Source: an uncultured bacterium
GTDB taxonomy: Bacteria > Patescibacteriota > Minisyncoccia > Phycocordibacterales > CAIJYI01
Assembly: GCA_937871115.1 (NCBI GenBank)
Contig: CALMXW010000132.1
Coordinates: 1-5,954 of the forward strand
Reading direction: 5' to 3'
Length of the DNA stretch: 5,954 nucleotides
Position numbers and translations under genes: made by a program. Below, piece after piece: positions 5,472 through 5,954 of the stretch. The number at the start of each line of letters is the position of its first letter. The stretch's first letter is position 1. The notes under the pieces were generated by a model. That model made no database searches. It was not told the origin of the DNA and was given only the letters and a program-made list of their open reading frames with translations.

Positions 5472-5900
5472 ATGGGAAAAAAACGTATAGTAAAAAAGGG
5501 TGGAGAATCGACTGGCGGAAAGAAAGCCAGCTCTTCTCGCGCACCAAAAAAGAAAGTTGCCTCAGGTCGCCTCTATGTAGAAGCTACCTACAACAACACC
5601 AAGGTTTCTCTTTCAGACGAAGCAGGCAACACCCTCGCTTGGTCTTCAGCCGGGACGCTTGGTTTCAAGGGTGCGAAGAAAGGCACGCCATTTGCTGCGG
5701 CAAAGGTGGGGGAGATATTGGCCGACAAAGCAGAAGCAATGGGTATGAAAGAAGTGGGAGTAGTAATTCGTGGTGTTGGAGCAGGGCGAGAGGCTTCAGT
5801 ACGTAGTTTTGCAGGCAAAGGTATCGAGATTCGCTCTATCAAAGATGCGACTCCCGTGCCTCACAATGGACCAAAGCCCCCGAAACCGCGACGAGTGTAG
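5472..5900 (+). CDS. rpsK: 30S ribosomal protein S11 (uS11)
   Basis: S11 is part of the 30S platform near the mRNA exit and the E site. The 142-residue product shows YVEATYNNTKVSLSDEAGN (35-53), AWSSAGTLGFKGAKKGTPFA (56-75), GAGREASVR (103-111) and SIKDATPVPHNGPKPPK (122-138), all in family order. It is 13 residues longer than E. coli S11, and all of that is a Lys/Ser/Gly-rich N-terminal extension (about residues 1-30). The usual HNGC near the end is HNGP here. The Asn-Gly pair, isoaspartate in E. coli S11, is kept. The gene follows rpsM by 7 bases with no Shine-Dalgarno sequence, so it is presumably co-transcribed and translated by a leader-independent or coupled mechanism. Confidence 0.97.
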   Translation: MGKKRIVKKGGESTGGKKASSSRAPKKKVASGRLYVEATYNNTKVSLSDEAGNTLAWSSAGTLGFKGAKKGTPFAAAKVGEILADKAEAMGMKEVGVVIRGVGAGREASVRSFAGKGIEIRSIKDATPVPHNGPKPPKPRRV

Positions 5901-5908
5901 GGAGGTGC

Positions 5909-5937
5909 TTGCATTTTTTTGAGTTTTGTTTTATCAT
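5909..5937 (+). promoter_or_regulatory. Candidate promoter for the gene beyond the right edge
   Basis: TTGCAT (5909-5914, 3 of 6 matches, with the TTG intact) and TATCAT (5932-5937, 5 of 6 matches) are separated by 17 bases of almost pure T and G. Transcription would start near 5944, close to the window end. The classical next gene is rpsD, but it is not in the window. No terminator hairpin is seen between rpsK and this site. Confidence 0.4.
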
Positions 5938-5954
5938 TTTATCGTCTTGTCTAT

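Noticed and set aside
184..5900. Alternative genetic code, suggested by eight stops with no TGA
   Set aside because: No in-frame TGA occurs in any conserved gene. Eight stops (six TAA, two TAG) are too few to show avoidance, so the standard code is kept.
5909..5954. Open TTG-initiated frame running to the right edge behind GGAGG
   Set aside because: The spacing from GGAGG to TTG is only about 3 bases. The translation is a Phe/Leu/Ile-rich low-complexity stretch, and the bases are better read as a T-rich promoter.
1..5954. tRNA, rRNA, CRISPR array, insertion sequence or attachment site
   Set aside because: No cloverleaf, regularly spaced repeats, transposase or terminal inverted repeats were found on either strand. 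The genes account for nearly all of the window.

Overview
The window looks like a bacterial chromosome segment, most likely from a Candidate Phyla Radiation / Patescibacteria (Parcubacteria-like) genome. This placement is an inference from family resemblance, not a search result. It rests on the compact gene order, the near-complete lack of Shine-Dalgarno sequences, the reduced PBP2, and an actin-like plus single-pass membrane protein pair of a kind I associate with these genomes. All eight genes lie on the plus strand. They end in TAA or TAG and contain no in-frame TGA, so the standard bacterial code fits.

Layout. Bases 1-186 are the 3' end of sufB (Fe-S cluster assembly). Bases 198-1958 encode a class B penicillin-binding protein of the PBP2/MrdA type. 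Bases 2013-3179 encode an actin-fold (FtsA/PilM-like) protein, and 3230-4636 encode a protein with a long cytoplasmic tail, one membrane segment and a beta-rich outer part. A translation block follows: infA (4665-4907), a 37-residue rpmJ (4944-5057), rpsM (5084-5464) and rpsK (5472-5900). This is the classical order of the end of the spc and start of the alpha ribosomal operons. The last 54 bases hold no gene and probably carry the promoter of the next one.

How the genes may work together. PBP2 cross-links septal or side-wall peptidoglycan. The actin-like protein and the single-pass protein have the topology of a PilM-PilN or FtsA-type pair: a cytoplasmic ATPase-fold protein and a membrane partner with a cytoplasmic docking tail. 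The three genes may form a small cell-envelope module. This is the most interesting possibility here, and it is not proven by the sequence.

Expression. None of the seven complete genes has a well-placed Shine-Dalgarno sequence. For the PBP2 gene and the actin-like gene, a good -10 element ends only 7-8 bases before the ATG, which predicts leaderless mRNAs. infA has a strong promoter about 40 bases upstream, overlapping the end of the preceding gene, with a predicted leader of about 10 bases. IF-1 carries a six-residue loop insertion built from a small GC-rich repeat.
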